From Flavobacterium phycosphaerae (GTDB taxonomy: Bacteria > Bacteroidota > Bacteroidia > Flavobacteriales > Flavobacteriaceae): a stretch of 64,000 nt of DNA. Each line of letters starts with the position of its first letter. Positions within the stretch are counted from its first letter, which is position 1. The stretch is taken from positions 1,146,501 through 1,210,500 of the forward strand of contig NZ_JAAATZ010000001.1 in the NCBI RefSeq assembly GCF_010119235.1, given 5' to 3'. Made by a program: the position numbers and the translations under genes. Positions 29,737-37,950 of this stretch are shown in pieces. The notes under the pieces were generated by a model. That model made no database searches. It was not told the DNA's origin and was given only the letters and a program-made list of their open reading frames with translations.

Positions 29737-30257
29737 TAGGGTTTTGTGATTAAATAAACAAAATTCAACTTGGAATCTTCGCCATAATATTCGACTTCAA
29801 ACTCATCTACTTTTATTGCGCCGATTTTTTCTATGGCTTTTTGGGAACGAATGTTGAAAGCGCCAATGTGAAAATACACTTTGTCTACATAACGAAATGC
29901 ATAATCGAGCATTAGTTTTTTCAATGCTTTGTTATGACCGGTGCCCCAAAATTTACGTCCAATGAAAGTATAGCCAATCAATACGGAATGTTCTTTTTCG
30001 TCATAATCATAAAACCGACTGCTGCCGACCACTTCATGGGTGTTTGTGTCACGAATTAAGAAAGCCCCTTCGGACATCAAAGCCCCTTCAAAGTAATTCT
30101 GAAAAACATCACGTTGATACCGAAGTTTATTAGGATGCTGTTCCCAAACTAATGGGTCGGAAGCTACCGCATACAAGACTTCAAAATCGTTTTCCTGTAA
30201 AGGAACTAAGCGAATTTGTTCGTTATGCAAATGTGTCGGTTGACGGTCAAAATTCAT
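29736..30257 (-). CDS. GNAT-family N-acetyltransferase
   Basis: 173 residues of the RimJ/RimL type: IRLVPLQENDFEVLYAVASDP near the N-terminus, IGYTFIGRKFWGTGHNKALKKLMLDYAF for the acetyl-CoA pocket and NIRSQKAIEKIGA at the C-terminus. The substrate is unknown. The start is chosen at the ATG at 30257, where the family begins. It is likely co-transcribed with the AddA-like gene (1-bp overlap) and divergent from sodA. Confidence 0.9.
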   Translation of the reverse strand: MNFDRQPTHLHNEQIRLVPLQENDFEVLYAVASDPLVWEQHPNKLRYQRDVFQNYFEGALMSEGAFLIRDTNTHEVVGSSRFYDYDEKEHSVLIGYTFIGRKFWGTGHNKALKKLMLDYAFRYVDKVYFHIGAFNIRSQKAIEKIGAIKVDEFEVEYYGEDSKLNFVYLITKP

Positions 30258-30326
30258 TTTACAGGTGCTATAATTTTAAGTTATAATTATATAATAAATG
30301 TATTTCATTTTGTAAAGTTAAATGTA

Positions 30327-30334
30327 TAAATTTG
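30327..30334 (+). promoter_or_regulatory. TAnnTTTG -7 box of sodA
   Basis: TAAATTTG, 36 bp before the ATG. The nearest TTTG upstream (30309-30312) is spaced by only 14 bp, so the -33 part is weak. Confidence 0.4.
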
Positions 30335-30370
30335 GATTACTTTTATAAAATAACTTAAATAAAAAATATC

Positions 30371-30979
30371 ATGAGCTTTGAATTGCCACAATTGCCTTAT
30401 GCATACGATGCATTAGAACCACATATTGATGCCAGAACAATGGAGATACATCATTCAAAACACCACAATGCTTACGTTACCAATTTAAATGCAGCTATTG
30501 CAGGAACCGATTTGGAGGGATTAACGATAGAGAATATTTTAATCAATCTTGACATGAAGAATGCTGCTGTTAGAAATAACGGTGGCGGACATTACAATCA
30601 CAATTTGTTTTGGAGAGTAATGGCTCCGAATGCAGGTGGTTTACCATCAGGAGATTTATTGGCCGCTATTGAAAGAGATTTTAAATCATTTGAAGAATTC
30701 AAAGCCTTGTTTGCCAAAGCCGGTGCTACACGTTTCGGTTCAGGATGGGCTTGGTTGTGTGTGCACAAAGGAGGAAAACTGGAAGTGTGTTCAACACCAA
30801 ATCAGGATAATCCGTTAATGCCGGATACCGGTTGTGGTGGTTTCCCGATTCTAGGAATGGACGTATGGGAACACGCTTACTACCTGAACTATCAAAACCG
30901 TCGTCCTGATTATATAGAAGCCTTCTTTAATGTAATTAATTGGACAGAAGTAGCCAGATTGTACGCTACGGAAAAATAA
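30371..30979 (+). CDS. sodA: Superoxide dismutase [Mn/Fe]
   Basis: 202 residues, standard for Fe/Mn SOD. Metal ligands are H27, H77, D164 and H168 (in [11 protein letters not shown]). It converts superoxide to oxygen and hydrogen peroxide. Metal choice cannot be fixed from the sequence alone. No signal peptide, so cytoplasmic. A terminator follows at 31006-31035. Confidence 0.97.
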   Translation: MSFELPQLPYAYDALEPHIDARTMEIHHSKHHNAYVTNLNAAIAGTDLEGLTIENILINLDMKNAAVRNNGGGHYNHNLFWRVMAPNAGGLPSGDLLAAIERDFKSFEEFKALFAKAGATRFGSGWAWLCVHKGGKLEVCSTPNQDNPLMPDTGCGGFPILGMDVWEHAYYLNYQNRRPDYIEAFFNVINWTEVARLYATEK

Positions 30980-31005
30980 AAGAAAGAAATTTTCTGAAGA
31001 AGAAG

Positions 31006-31035
31006 ACCGATTGTGAAAGCAATCGGTTTTTTTTT
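31006..31035 (+). terminator. Terminator of sodA
   Basis: ACCGATTG pairs perfectly with CAATCGGT around TGAAAG and is followed by a T-run of about 11. Confidence 0.88.
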
Positions 31036-31046
31036 GGAATAGCTGT

Positions 31047-31124
31047 AAAAATAAACAGGCGGAATTGCTTCCACCTGTTTGCCCCAAATCTACCATAAAC
31101 TTAACCTACTAAATACTATGGTAG
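31047..31124 (-). ncRNA. Predicted small RNA, copy 1 of 3
   Basis: About 78 nt. The minus strand starts with the stem CTACCATA/TATGGTAG around a loop, then GATTTGGGGC, then a terminator hairpin (AAACAGGTGGAA with TTCCGCCTGTTT, GCAA tetraloop) and a T-rich tail. The loop core TAGTAGGTTAAGTTTATGG is identical in all three copies. It lies between the convergent genes sodA and the PurF-type gene. Confidence 0.6.
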
Positions 31125-31126
31125 GA

Positions 31127-31156
31127 CAAAACTAAGGACAACCGTCTAAAAAACAA
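31127..31156 (-). promoter_or_regulatory. Promoter of small RNA copy 1
   Basis: TTG (31154-31156), 19 bp and TAGTTTTG (31127-31134) on the minus strand. The predicted start coincides with the first base of the stem. Confidence 0.55.
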
Positions 31157-31236
31157 GAGTTTTTGTTAAAAATATATTGGGATGATAGGCAAATGAGAGT
31201 GTAACCTTCTTTTTTTAATGATTTTCAGGCTGCTGT

Positions 31237-31316
31237 AAAATAAAAAAGGTGAAAATTTCTTTTCACCCTTTTTGCCCCAAATCTACCATAAACTTAACCT
31301 ACTAATGCTATGGTGG
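31237..31316 (-). ncRNA. Predicted small RNA, copy 2 of 3
   Basis: About 80 nt. Stem ACCATA/TATGGT, the same loop and GGGGC linker as copy 1, then a terminator hairpin with GAAA tetraloop (stem GGTGAAAA with TTTTCACC) and T-rich tail. The stem bases differ from copy 1 on both sides, preserving pairing. The -7 box TACATTTG is at 31319-31326. Confidence 0.62.
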
Positions 31317-31318
31317 TT

Positions 31319-31326
31319 CAAATGTA
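31319..31326 (-). promoter_or_regulatory. -7 box of small RNA copy 2
   Basis: TACATTTG on the minus strand, an exact TAnnTTTG; no clear -33 TTG. Confidence 0.45.
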
Positions 31327-31359
31327 TAGGAGTGACTCTTGTTAAAAAAATAAATTAGA

Positions 31360-31382
31360 TAAACGGCAAGTATAATCGTTTA
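31360..31382. promoter_or_regulatory. Inverted repeat TAAACG-N11-CGTTTA upstream of small RNA copy 2
   Basis: A 6-bp perfect inverted repeat with an 11-bp spacer (GCAAGTATAAT) centred about 55 bp upstream of the predicted start. The same element precedes copy 3. Confidence 0.4.
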
Positions 31383-31412
31383 ACTTTTTTTGAGGATTTT
31401 CCAAAGTTTTGT

Positions 31413-31493
31413 AAAATAAAAAAGGTGAAAATTTCTTTTCACCCTTTTTGCCCCAAATCTACCATAAACTTAACCTACTAATGCTATGGTAAT
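31413..31493 (-). ncRNA. Predicted small RNA, copy 3 of 3
   Basis: About 81 nt. Stem TACCATA/TATGGTA, conserved loop and linker, and the same terminator hairpin as copy 2. Over the transcribed part it is almost identical to copy 2. It begins about 90 bp after the stop codon of the PurF-type gene on the same strand, but has its own promoter. Confidence 0.62.
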
Positions 31494-31495
31494 GA

Positions 31496-31527
31496 CAAAT
31501 GTAAACGCATTGAAAACCAGAAAACAA
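31496..31527 (-). promoter_or_regulatory. Promoter of small RNA copy 3
   Basis: TTG (31525-31527), 21 bp and TACATTTG (31496-31503) on the minus strand. Confidence 0.5.
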
Positions 31528-31537
31528 AAAATTCAGA

Positions 31538-31560
31538 TAAACGGCAACAATAATCGTTTA
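31538..31560. promoter_or_regulatory. Inverted repeat TAAACG-N11-CGTTTA upstream of small RNA copy 3
   Basis: Same arms as at 31360-31382 with spacer GCAACAATAAT, at the same distance (about -56) from the predicted start. Confidence 0.4.
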
Positions 31561-31581
31561 ACTTCAAAAAATGTTAAAATT

Positions 31582-33480
31582 TTAGTATGCTCGAGCATTT
31601 TTTCCTTCGTAAAAATTCATAAAAGCCTTGTTTACCACACGGTTACCTCCCGGGGTAGGATAGTCACCGGTGAAGTACCAATCTCCTAGGTTTTTCGGAC
31701 AAGCCTTGTGAAGATTGGCTACGTTTTGGAAGATAATTTTTACATCGGCTTTAATGTCTGCTGAATTCAATAAATCGGCTATTTTGTCTGATATTTCTTG
31801 ATCGGTGAATGGTTTGTATATTTCGGTTACATAATTTACTACCTCGTGGTCTTTGTAGTTTGCCTGTGCTTTACATTTAGCATAAACTTCAGCCACGATG
31901 TGGTATAGATTTCTTTCTTTTAATAGTGCCAAAGCCGCCTGAAACGCCACTAATCCTTCCAGTTTTGCCATGTCGATACCGTAGCAATCCGGATACCGAA
32001 TTTGTGGTGCTGAGGATACGATTACTATCTTTTTAGGATTTAACCGATCCATCATCTTAAGGATGCTCATTTTTAAAGTAGTCCCTCTTACAATACTGTC
32101 GTCAATGATGACTAAACTGTCTGTTGGTTTAACCACACCATAAGTAACATCGTAAACGTGGGCTACTAAGTCATCTCGGCTGCTGTCTTCGGTAATAAAG
32201 GTTCTGAGCTTGGCGTCTTTAATCGCAATCTTTTCTGTTCTTATTTTTACGGATAAAATCTCCTCGAGCTTTTCTTTGGTCAGAGTTTTTCGATTATCCA
32301 GTATAAATTGATTTTTTCTTTGATTCAAAAAATCGTTGGCTGCTTCTATCATTCCGTAGAATGAGGTTTCGGCTGTGTTTGGAATATAGGAGAAAACCGC
32401 ATTGTCAGTATCGTTATCGATGGCTTCTAAAACGGCAGGCAGGATTAGTTTTCCTAATTCTTTTCGTTCTTGATAAATTTCGGCATCACTACCACGAGAA
32501 AAATAAATGCGTTCAAACGAACAGGCTTTCTTTATGGTGGGGGTGATGATTTCTTCTTCGGAAATGACACCGTTCTTCTTTACGATTAAAGCATGACCCG
32601 GTTGTAATTCCTGTACCTTTTCAAACGAAACATTAAAAACTGTTTGTATGACCGGTCTTTCTGAGGCTACGACAACAATTTCGTCATCTTCATAAAAATA
32701 AGCCGGACGAATCCCGGCAGGGTCTCTGAAAACAAACGCATCACCATGACCCAGCAAACCTGCCATGGCATAACCGCCGTCCCAACCTTTGGAGGCTTTT
32801 TTTAATATTTTGGCTAAGTCTAATTTCTCGGCAATCACCGGCGAAGCTTCTCTTTTAGACAAGCCGTTGTTTTTACATTCCTGGTATAAATCGGTTACTT
32901 CATCATCCAGGAAATGGCCTATTTTTTCCATAACCGTAACGGTGTCTGCCATTTCTTTTGGGTGTTGTCCCAATTCAACTAAGCTATTAAAGAGTTCGGT
33001 TACGTTAGTCATGTTGAAGTTTCCGGCCACGATGAGGTTTCGGTGCATCCAATTGTTTTGACGCAAAAAAGGATGAACGCTTTCAATACTGTTTTTACCA
33101 AACGTTCCGTAACGCACATGGCCTAAAAACAATTCACCTATGTAGGGGATGTTTTCTTTTTGGAGCTGCACATCTTCCTGGTATTCCGGATGCAGACTTA
33201 GTTCTTCGTTGATTCTTTCGTTGATTTGGGCAAAAATGTCTTGAATGGGTTGTGCTTGGTTGGAGCGTACCCGGCTGATGTAACGTTCACCGGGTTCGAC
33301 ATCAAATTTGATAGAAGCAAAACCGGCACCGTCTTGGCCGCGGTTGTGTTGCTTCTCCATCAGCAGGTACATTTTTTGTATGCCGTAAAAAGCCGAGCCG
33401 TATTTTTCTTTGTAAAAGGCTAACGGTTTTTTTAATCGTAAAAGGGCAATTCCACATTCGTGTTTAATGGCGTCGCTCAT
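31582..33480 (-). CDS. purF: PurF-type amidophosphoribosyltransferase, long Bacteroidota variant
   Basis: 632 residues from the ATG at 33480 (MSDAIKHECGIALL). The start is chosen because it places C9, the N-terminal nucleophile of the class II glutamine amidotransferase domain after propeptide removal, at the usual distance; the ATG nine codons upstream is less likely. The C-terminal phosphoribosyltransferase domain has VIIDDSIVRGTTL. PurF makes phosphoribosylamine from PRPP and glutamine. At more than 600 residues it is about 130 longer than typical PurF, and may be a paralogue; the exact role is therefore not certain. Confidence 0.85.
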   Translation of the reverse strand: MSDAIKHECGIALLRLKKPLAFYKEKYGSAFYGIQKMYLLMEKQHNRGQDGAGFASIKFDVEPGERYISRVRSNQAQPIQDIFAQINERINEELSLHPEYQEDVQLQKENIPYIGELFLGHVRYGTFGKNSIESVHPFLRQNNWMHRNLIVAGNFNMTNVTELFNSLVELGQHPKEMADTVTVMEKIGHFLDDEVTDLYQECKNNGLSKREASPVIAEKLDLAKILKKASKGWDGGYAMAGLLGHGDAFVFRDPAGIRPAYFYEDDEIVVVASERPVIQTVFNVSFEKVQELQPGHALIVKKNGVISEEEIITPTIKKACSFERIYFSRGSDAEIYQERKELGKLILPAVLEAIDNDTDNAVFSYIPNTAETSFYGMIEAANDFLNQRKNQFILDNRKTLTKEKLEEILSVKIRTEKIAIKDAKLRTFITEDSSRDDLVAHVYDVTYGVVKPTDSLVIIDDSIVRGTTLKMSILKMMDRLNPKKIVIVSSAPQIRYPDCYGIDMAKLEGLVAFQAALALLKERNLYHIVAEVYAKCKAQANYKDHEVVNYVTEIYKPFTDQEISDKIADLLNSADIKADVKIIFQNVANLHKACPKNLGDWYFTGDYPTPGGNRVVNKAFMNFYEGKNARAY

Positions 33481-33558
33481 AGTAGTTGTTGTGTTGTTTA
33501 GGAACAAACTGTGATTTGTTCGCAGGGTTGTAAGTTGTTTGTTTAGTGTTTTTTAGTA

Positions 33559-33586
33559 TAAAAAAAGCCCCGAAAGTTTCGAGGCA
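33559..33586 (-). terminator. Terminator of the PfkB kinase gene
   Basis: GCCTCGAAA and TTTCGGGGC form a GC-rich hairpin on the minus strand followed by a T-run of 7. Confidence 0.8.
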
Positions 33587-33591
33587 TAAAT

Positions 33592-34518
33592 TTATTGTAT
33601 TTCTATTTCAAATTGTGTTAAAGCTTTGAATTGTTTCAAGCGTTGGTTCACTTCTTCTTTTTTCAGCTCGAGCATTCTTTCGGTTCCGAATTTCTCTACG
33701 CAGAAAGACGCTAAGTTGGAGCCTTGAATGATAGCGGTTTTCATGGTTTCAAATGAAATGTCGCCTTGTTGGGTAATGAATCCGGCAAAGCCACCTGCAA
33801 AAGTATCACCGGCACCGGTTGGATCGAATACATCCGCCAAAGGTAAAGCCGGAGCAAAGAAAATATGTTCGTCATGGAAAATTAAAGCACCGTGCTCTCC
33901 TTTTTTAATCACTACATACTTAGGTCCCATAGTGTGAATTTTAGCAGCCGCTTTTACCAAAGAGTACTCTCCTGATAATTGACGGGCTTCTTCATCGTTA
34001 ATGGTAATCACGTCAACGCGTTTGATTACGTCTAACAATTCAGGCAAAGCACAATCCATCCAAAAGTTCATAGTGTCTAATACGACTAACTTTGGTTTTT
34101 TTGTCATTTGGTTCAACACACCTGTTTGAACGATTGGGTGCAAGTTTCCTAACATTACTACGTCAGCCTCTTTAAAGTTTTCCGGTACTATCGGGTTAAA
34201 ATCAGCTAATACATTTAGTTCAGTTGCCAAAGTATCTCTGGAGTTCATATCGTTATGGTAACGGCCGCTCCAAAAGAAGGTTTTGCCGCCTTTAACCACT
34301 TCAAGTCCTGAAATATCAATATTTCTTGCCGTTAATAAATCAAGGTATTCTTGTGGGAAATCGTCACCCACTACCGATACGATAGCTGATTGTAAGTTAA
34401 AATGAGAGGCTGATAAACCAATGAAAGTTCCTGCTCCGCCCAATATTTTGTCTGTTTTTCCGAAAGGGGTTTCGATAGCGTCAAAAGCTACTGTTCCTAC
34501 TATAAGTAATTTGTTCAT
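33592..34518 (-). CDS. PfkB-family carbohydrate/nucleoside kinase
   Basis: 308 residues. The C-terminal PfkB signature DPTGAGDTFAGGFAGF carries the catalytic aspartate and anion hole. The N-terminal GGAGTFIGLSASHF is the substrate-side glycine motif. The family includes ribokinase, adenosine kinase and fructokinase; the substrate cannot be assigned. Its place between the PurF-type gene and purN suggests a nucleoside or ribose substrate, which is only a context argument. Confidence 0.9.
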   Translation of the reverse strand: MNKLLIVGTVAFDAIETPFGKTDKILGGAGTFIGLSASHFNLQSAIVSVVGDDFPQEYLDLLTARNIDISGLEVVKGGKTFFWSGRYHNDMNSRDTLATELNVLADFNPIVPENFKEADVVMLGNLHPIVQTGVLNQMTKKPKLVVLDTMNFWMDCALPELLDVIKRVDVITINDEEARQLSGEYSLVKAAAKIHTMGPKYVVIKKGEHGALIFHDEHIFFAPALPLADVFDPTGAGDTFAGGFAGFITQQGDISFETMKTAIIQGSNLASFCVEKFGTERMLELKKEEVNQRLKQFKALTQFEIEIQ

Positions 34519-34616
34519 TCTTAGGGTTTCAAATTAAAGGCGCAAAGATAAGTCGAAAGTTTCATAGTTGCAAAGTTATGTAAGAATGTGTAGGTTTGTT
34601 TTTTAAAAATTAAGAT

Positions 34617-35036
34617 ATGAGAACCGAAAAAATCGTTGCGGCCATTTTAGTTGTTGGATTAATTTTAAGAAACTTCCATATACCGGGAGGGACTATTTTG
34701 ACTGTGTTGCCAATGACATTATTGGCATTGTTGTATTTTCCGTTTGGATTCTACTTTTTGAGCGACAAGAAAATAGATGGAAAAACCGTGGGGTTCTCTA
34801 TTGTATCGGGTTTACTGTTGTCAACACTTGTTATTGGATGTGAATTTAAAGTCATGCATTGGACGGGAGCCATGATGGTACTTATTTTCGGACTTGTTAC
34901 TTGTTTGCCAATAGCTGTTGCTTCTTATCTGAATTTTACCAAATCAAAAGAAGGAGAGAACGCTGTATACTTTAAAAATATTTTTGTGAGAGTGGTGACT
35001 TTTACCATTTTCGGTCTTTTGGTAATGGTGCTGTAA
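34617..35036 (+). CDS. Small four-helix membrane protein, GldL-related in style
   Basis: 139 residues with four predicted membrane helices. The segment FKVMHWTGAMMVLIFGLVTC resembles the FKIMHWPGA type motif found in GldL and related Bacteroidota membrane proteins. It is far shorter than GldL and has no GldM neighbour, so a gliding or secretion role is not supported. Function unknown. Confidence 0.7.
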   Translation: MRTEKIVAAILVVGLILRNFHIPGGTILTVLPMTLLALLYFPFGFYFLSDKKIDGKTVGFSIVSGLLLSTLVIGCEFKVMHWTGAMMVLIFGLVTCLPIAVASYLNFTKSKEGENAVYFKNIFVRVVTFTIFGLLVMVL

Positions 35037-35037
35037 A

Positions 35038-35517
35038 TTACAATAGTTTGCTTTCTTCTCTTTCGTAAAATGCATCTATTGATAGTTTTTCCTGCATGGA
35101 AGCCATGACAGCCAATTCGTCACAACGTTCGTTTTGCGGATGGTTGTTGTGGCCTTTAATCCATTTGAAATCGACTTGGTGTTGGCGGTATACTTTGAGG
35201 AATCGTATCCATAGGTCGGGGTTTTTTTTGCCGGCAAAGTTTTTCTTTTCCCATCCGAAAACCCATTTTTTTTCTACGGCATCTACCACGTATTTTGAAT
35301 CAGAAACCACCAACACTTTCATATTGGGTTTTGTTATTTTTTCTAAACCTACAATTACGGCTAATAATTCCATTCGGTTGTTGGTCGTGTGTCGAAAGCC
35401 TTCGTAAAATTCTTTTTTATAGGAGGTGCCTACCAATTCCATCACCACGCCATAGCCTCCGTTTCCGGGATTTCCTTTGGCGGCGCCATCAGTATAGATG
35501 TGGACTTGGTGACTCAA
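35038..35517 (-). CDS. rnhA: Ribonuclease HI
   Basis: 159 residues. The catalytic carboxylates are D10 (YTDGAAKGNPG), E50 (NRMELLAV), D73 (VSDSKYV) and D133 (NERCDELA), and the basic loop WVFGWEKKNFAGKKN matches the E. coli handle region. It degrades RNA in RNA-DNA hybrids. It is 12 bp downstream of purN and convergent with the small membrane protein gene. Confidence 0.96.
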   Translation of the reverse strand: MSHQVHIYTDGAAKGNPGNGGYGVVMELVGTSYKKEFYEGFRHTTNNRMELLAVIVGLEKITKPNMKVLVVSDSKYVVDAVEKKWVFGWEKKNFAGKKNPDLWIRFLKVYRQHQVDFKWIKGHNNHPQNERCDELAVMASMQEKLSIDAFYEREESKLL

Positions 35518-35528
35518 GTGAAAAGGGA

Positions 35529-36098
35529 TTAGGGATTAGTAATAAGGAGTTTTTCTATAATTTGAGGAAAATGAATATGTTCCAATTGATGTACTTTGGC
35601 GGCAATTTCTTCCGGAGATTTACAATCTTCGATATTTACGGCTTGTTGCAGTATGAATTCGCCTTCGTCATACTGTTCGTTTACATAATGAATGGTGATG
35701 CCGGTTTCTTTTTCGTTATTGTCTAAAATGGCTTGGTGTACTTTCATGCCATACATGCCTTTACCTCCGTATTTTGGTAACAAAGCCGGATGAATGTTGA
35801 TGATTTGGTTTGGATATTCATGCACAATCGCTTCGGGCATTTTCCATAAAAAACCGGCCAACACAATCAAATCGGGTTGTATTTTCCTGATTTGCTGCAG
35901 CACAGCCCCTTCGTTTAATTCAGCTCGATTGAAAACGGTAGTCGGAACCTGGTGTGCTTGGGCTTTTTCTAAAACTTTGGCCTCGGGATTGTTGGAAAAC
36001 ACGCCTGCTATAGCCACATCTTCCTTATTTTTAAAGTATTGAATGATGTTTTCAACATTAGAACCGGCGCCGGAAGCAAAAAGCAAAATCTTTTTCAT
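35529..36098 (-). CDS. purN: Phosphoribosylglycinamide formyltransferase
   Basis: 189 residues, the normal size of PurN, which adds the formyl group from 10-formyl-THF to GAR in purine synthesis. Catalytic residues N101, H103 (INIHPALLP) and D144 (YDEGEFI) are present, with the GAR-binding loop ASGAGSN at residues 8-14. It lies upstream of rnhA on the same strand and divergent from acpP. Confidence 0.96.
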   Translation of the reverse strand: MKKILLFASGAGSNVENIIQYFKNKEDVAIAGVFSNNPEAKVLEKAQAHQVPTTVFNRAELNEGAVLQQIRKIQPDLIVLAGFLWKMPEAIVHEYPNQIINIHPALLPKYGGKGMYGMKVHQAILDNNEKETGITIHYVNEQYDEGEFILQQAVNIEDCKSPEEIAAKVHQLEHIHFPQIIEKLLITNP

Positions 36099-36215
36099 GG
36101 GGAAATCAAATTTGACAGCACAAAAAAAAGCATAATTACCCGAATTAAAACCATCGTAATGTAAGATTTTGAAATAAATTTTTTAATTTCGTGAACACAT
36201 TTAGTAACAAAAAGG

Positions 36216-36244
36216 TTGTTTTAAAATAAAGTTTTTTATTTTTG
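36216..36244 (+). promoter_or_regulatory. Promoter of acpP
   Basis: TTG (36216-36218), 18 bp and TATTTTTG (36237-36244); 30 bp before the ATG. Confidence 0.65.
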
Positions 36245-36274
36245 CCAACAATTAAAATTAAAAATTTAGAAATT

Positions 36275-36511
36275 ATGTCAGACATTGCATCAAGAGTAAA
36301 AGCGATTATTGTAGACAAATTAGGCGTTGACGAAAACGAAGTTGTAACAGAAGCAAGCTTCACCAATGATTTAGGCGCTGATTCATTAGACACTGTTGAG
36401 TTGATTATGGAATTCGAAAAAGAATTTGATATCCAAATTCCGGACGACCAAGCAGAGAACATTGCTACTGTAGGTCAAGCTATTTCTTACATCGAAGAAG
36501 CAAAAAAATAA
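36275..36511 (+). CDS. acpP: Acyl carrier protein
   Basis: 78 residues from the ATG at 36275 ([14 protein letters not shown]). S37 in [10 protein letters not shown] is the site for 4'-phosphopantetheine. The protein is highly acidic. It carries the growing acyl chain in type II fatty acid synthesis and is followed by fabF, its usual partner. An in-frame upstream start at 36242 would begin inside the promoter box and is rejected. Confidence 0.97.
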   Translation: MSDIASRVKAIIVDKLGVDENEVVTEASFTNDLGADSLDTVELIMEFEKEFDIQIPDDQAENIATVGQAISYIEEAKK

Positions 36512-36521
36512 TAATAATTCA

Positions 36522-36554
36522 CCCGTGAGAAATCCAATTTTTCACGGGGTTTTT
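36522..36554 (+). terminator. Terminator of acpP
   Basis: CCCGTGA pairs with TCACGGG with further A-T pairs inside, and a T-run follows. It would separate acpP, which is usually needed in excess, from fabF. Confidence 0.75.
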
Positions 36555-36689
36555 ATTATTTTTACTGAAAAGAGTAAAACTGATTGACATTCAATCTAAA
36601 AAATATTGAAATACCCTTGTCTCTTTAATGATTAAATTTGAAGAAAACATGGGTATTATTTGTTTAAATACACTAGTAAAAAAAACATT

Positions 36690-37943
36690 ATGGCATTAAA
36701 GCGAGTTGTAGTAACAGGTTTAGGTGCGCTAACGCCCATTGGAAATTCCATAGAAGACTATTGGAATGCTCTTGTAAACGGGAAAAGTGGTGCTGCACCC
36801 ATTACCTATTATGATACCGAAAAACATAAAACAAAATTTGCCTGCGAAGTCAAAAACTTCAACATCGAAGACTATATGGATCGTAAAGAATCCCGTAGAA
36901 TGGACAAATTCGCTCAATATGCTATAGCAGCCAGCGAAGAAGCTATTAAAGATGCAGGGATTACCGATACCAATGTAAACAAACAAAGAGTAGGCGTAAT
37001 TTGGGGTGCCGGAATTGGCGGATTGGAAACTTTTCAAGAAGAAGTAATCAGTTATGCTAAGGGTGACGGAACGCCAAGATTCAATCCGTTCTTTATTCCG
37101 AAAATGATAGCCGATATCGCTCCTGCTCACATTTCGATGCGAAATGGGTTTATGGGACCTAACTATACTACTGTTTCCGCTTGTGCTTCTTCGGCCAATG
37201 CGCTGATTGATGCTTTCAACTATATTCGTTTAGGAATGTGTGATGTTATCATCTCGGGTGGTTCGGAAGCAGCGGTAACGATTGCCGGTATGGGTGGATT
37301 TAACTCTATGCAAGCCTTGTCTACCCGAAATGAAAGTCCGGAAACGGCGTCAAGACCTTTTGATGCTACCCGTGACGGATTTGTTTTAGGAGAAGGTGCG
37401 GGTGCTTTGGTTTTAGAAGAATATGAACATGCTAAAGCCCGTGGTGCTAAAATATATTGTGAAGTCGGCGGTGGCGGAATGTCATCGGATGCTTATCACT
37501 TAACGGCTCCACATCCGGAAGGGATTGGTGTAATTGCTGTTATGGAAAATACCTTGCGTGATGCGGGAATGTCGCCTGACCAAGTAGATCATATCAATAC
37601 CCACGGAACATCGACACCACTAGGTGATGTGGCCGAGTTGAAAGCGATTAGTGCTGTTTTTGGTAGCCATGCTAAAAACATCAACATCAATTCAACCAAA
37701 TCAATGACAGGTCACTTACTAGGTGCTGCCGGTGCTATTGAAGCTATTGCTTCGATATTAGCGATGAAACACGGTATTGTGCCTCCAACTATCAACCATA
37801 CGGTAGTGGATGAAAACATTGATCCGAGTTTAAATTTGACTTTAAACAAAGCTCAAAAAAGAGAGGTTAAGGTTGCTATGAGTAACACTTTCGGTTTCGG
37901 AGGTCATAACGCTTGCGTTCTATTTAAAAAATTAGAAGACTAA
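36690..37943 (+). CDS. fabF: 3-oxoacyl-ACP synthase II
   Basis: 417 residues from the ATG at 36690 (MALKRVVVTGLGALTP). The Cys-His-His triad is visible in TVSACASSANAL, HINTHGTSTPLGD and KSMTGHLLGAAG, followed by SNTFGFGGHN. KASII condenses malonyl-ACP with longer acyl-ACPs. A possible -7 box TAAATTTG lies at 36633-36640. It is 7 bp upstream of rnc, a conserved arrangement. Confidence 0.97.
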   Translation: MALKRVVVTGLGALTPIGNSIEDYWNALVNGKSGAAPITYYDTEKHKTKFACEVKNFNIEDYMDRKESRRMDKFAQYAIAASEEAIKDAGITDTNVNKQRVGVIWGAGIGGLETFQEEVISYAKGDGTPRFNPFFIPKMIADIAPAHISMRNGFMGPNYTTVSACASSANALIDAFNYIRLGMCDVIISGGSEAAVTIAGMGGFNSMQALSTRNESPETASRPFDATRDGFVLGEGAGALVLEEYEHAKARGAKIYCEVGGGGMSSDAYHLTAPHPEGIGVIAVMENTLRDAGMSPDQVDHINTHGTSTPLGDVAELKAISAVFGSHAKNININSTKSMTGHLLGAAGAIEAIASILAMKHGIVPPTINHTVVDENIDPSLNLTLNKAQKREVKVAMSNTFGFGGHNACVLFKKLED

Positions 37944-37950
37944 ACTTTAG

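Noticed and set aside
30851..31096. 81-codon minus-strand frame over the end of sodA
   Set aside because: It overlaps sodA and the terminator, and shows no protein family feature.
31040..31500. Possible CRISPR or dispersed repeat array at the three copies near 31 kb
   Set aside because: Only three copies, spaced about 190 and 177 bp apart, with promoter and terminator features; no short direct repeats with uniform spacers and no cas genes.
31486..31689. 67-codon plus-strand frame over the small RNA promoter
   Set aside because: It crosses the predicted promoter of copy 3 and the end of the PurF-type gene; its residues are unlike a real protein.
36145..36462. 105-codon frame antisense to acpP
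   Set aside because: It lies opposite an established gene, and its composition is that of a shadow frame.
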